NCBI GenBank assembly: GCA_964413265.1
Contig: CAYPRX010000053.1
Coordinates: forward strand, 1-32,646
Length of the DNA stretch: 32,646 nucleotides
Direction: 5' to 3'
Source: CAVYGN01 sp964413265
Lineage (GTDB): Bacteria > Spirochaetota > Brevinematia > Brevinematales > JAOACQ01
The notes beneath the pieces are model-generated. The model was not told the origin of the DNA. It saw only the letters and a list, made by a program, of their open reading frames with translations, and ran no database searches. Of the stretch, positions 32,413 through 32,646 are shown piece by piece; position 1 is the first letter of the stretch, and each line of letters opens with the position of its first letter. A program made the position numbers and the translations under genes.

Positions 32413-32568
32413 TTATTTCACCCTGTCGTCTTTACATACATTTTTTTGAGAGCAGCAGCTGCGTGACGTTTCTTTATTTCTTATGCGTAATAATCCCCTG
32501 GCAATATAAGCAATAGCTGCAATAACAGCAGCTGTAACTATTAAAAGAGCAATGATTGTCTGCAGCAT
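32413..32568 (-). CDS. small FeoB-associated Cys-rich membrane protein
   Basis: A 51-residue protein: MLQTIIALLIVTAAV..., one membrane helix (about 4-22), then a basic stretch and a short cytoplasmic tail with Cys38, Cys39 and Cys45 (SCCSQKNVC). Single helix plus Cys tail matches the FeoB-associated family (PF12669-type) usually encoded right after feoB. It has an excellent GGGGGGAGG site. The frame that ends 15 bp upstream of its start fits a FeoB C-terminus. The Cys count is lower than in many members. Confidence 0.65.
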   Translation of the reverse strand: MLQTIIALLIVTAAVIAAIAYIARGLLRIRNKETSRSCCSQKNVCKDDRVK

Positions 32569-32583
32569 TTTCCTCCCCCCGTT

Positions 32584-32646
32584 TTAAGTAATTAATATCT
32601 TTCCTAAATAATTGACCATGAAACTGAGAGAATAACCGATCCCGAT
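32584..32646 (-). CDS. C-terminal end of a membrane protein, probably FeoB
   Basis: The last 20 codons before a TAA at 32584-32586; the rest lies outside the window. The visible residues (IGIGYSLSFMVNYLGKILIT) are a hydrophobic, helix-like end, as in the last membrane segment of FeoB ferrous-iron transporters. The identity rests mainly on the next gene being FeoB-associated. Confidence 0.4.
   Translation of the reverse strand: MGIGYSLSFMVNYLGKILIT

Noticed and set aside
1..32646. CRISPR array, prophage, toxin-antitoxin or transposase genes
   Set aside because: No evenly spaced repeats, no phage or transposase-like proteins seen on either strand.

Overview
The window carries a densely packed bacterial chromosome segment, moderately AT-rich, with strong sigma70-type promoters (several TTGACA boxes spaced 16-17 from TAAAAT/TATAAT). 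Outer-membrane beta-barrels, LolA-like periplasmic proteins and TonB/ExbB/ExbD show a diderm. motAB shows a flagellar motor. The mix (flagellar motor, rpmF-plsX-fabG-fabF-rnc-yicC-gmk cluster, PPDK, six-domain S1, LolA/FtsX-type ABC operon) would suit a spirochaete-like or other little-studied diderm lineage, but sequence alone does not fix the phylum. No rRNA, tRNA, CRISPR array, phage or transposase gene was seen.

Layout. 1-5513 (minus): an envelope export operon read from about 5500 leftwards, coding for a LolA-like periplasmic protein, an outer-membrane beta-barrel, a LolD/MacB-type ATPase and three FtsX-type permeases (the third cut by the window edge). Its control region holds two good tandem promoters: the proximal one has a near-consensus Fur box at its start point, the distal one has two identical TetR-type operators. 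5870-6526 (plus): a membrane-anchored cysteine hydrolase. 6671-9800 (minus): rpsA, a membrane TPR-like protein and a TetR regulator. 9872-11886 (minus): accB, hisF and a secreted protein. 12083-13723 (plus): a secreted DUF4836-like protein. 13973-19446 (plus): rpmF and the phospholipid/fatty-acid/RNA-processing cluster ending in gmk. 19857-22550: ppdK. 22633-25890: an outer-membrane barrel and a secreted protein that looks like a degenerate M1 peptidase. 25904-26740 (minus): rplM-rpsI. 27034-28622 (minus): motAB, divergent from exbB-exbD-tonB (28858-30515). 30524-32646 (minus): a DUF1579-like protein, a GtrA-GtrB pair, a tiny FeoB-associated protein and probably the last codons of feoB.

Themes. 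Iron recurs: Fur box, TonB/ExbBD and the FeoB-associated protein. Envelope building and transport recur as well. The most unusual non-coding signals are the doubly controlled promoter region at 5315-5513 and a dispersed palindromic repeat, about 90 bp per unit, present as inverted pairs at 19502-19743 and 26811-26967, both at operon boundaries.
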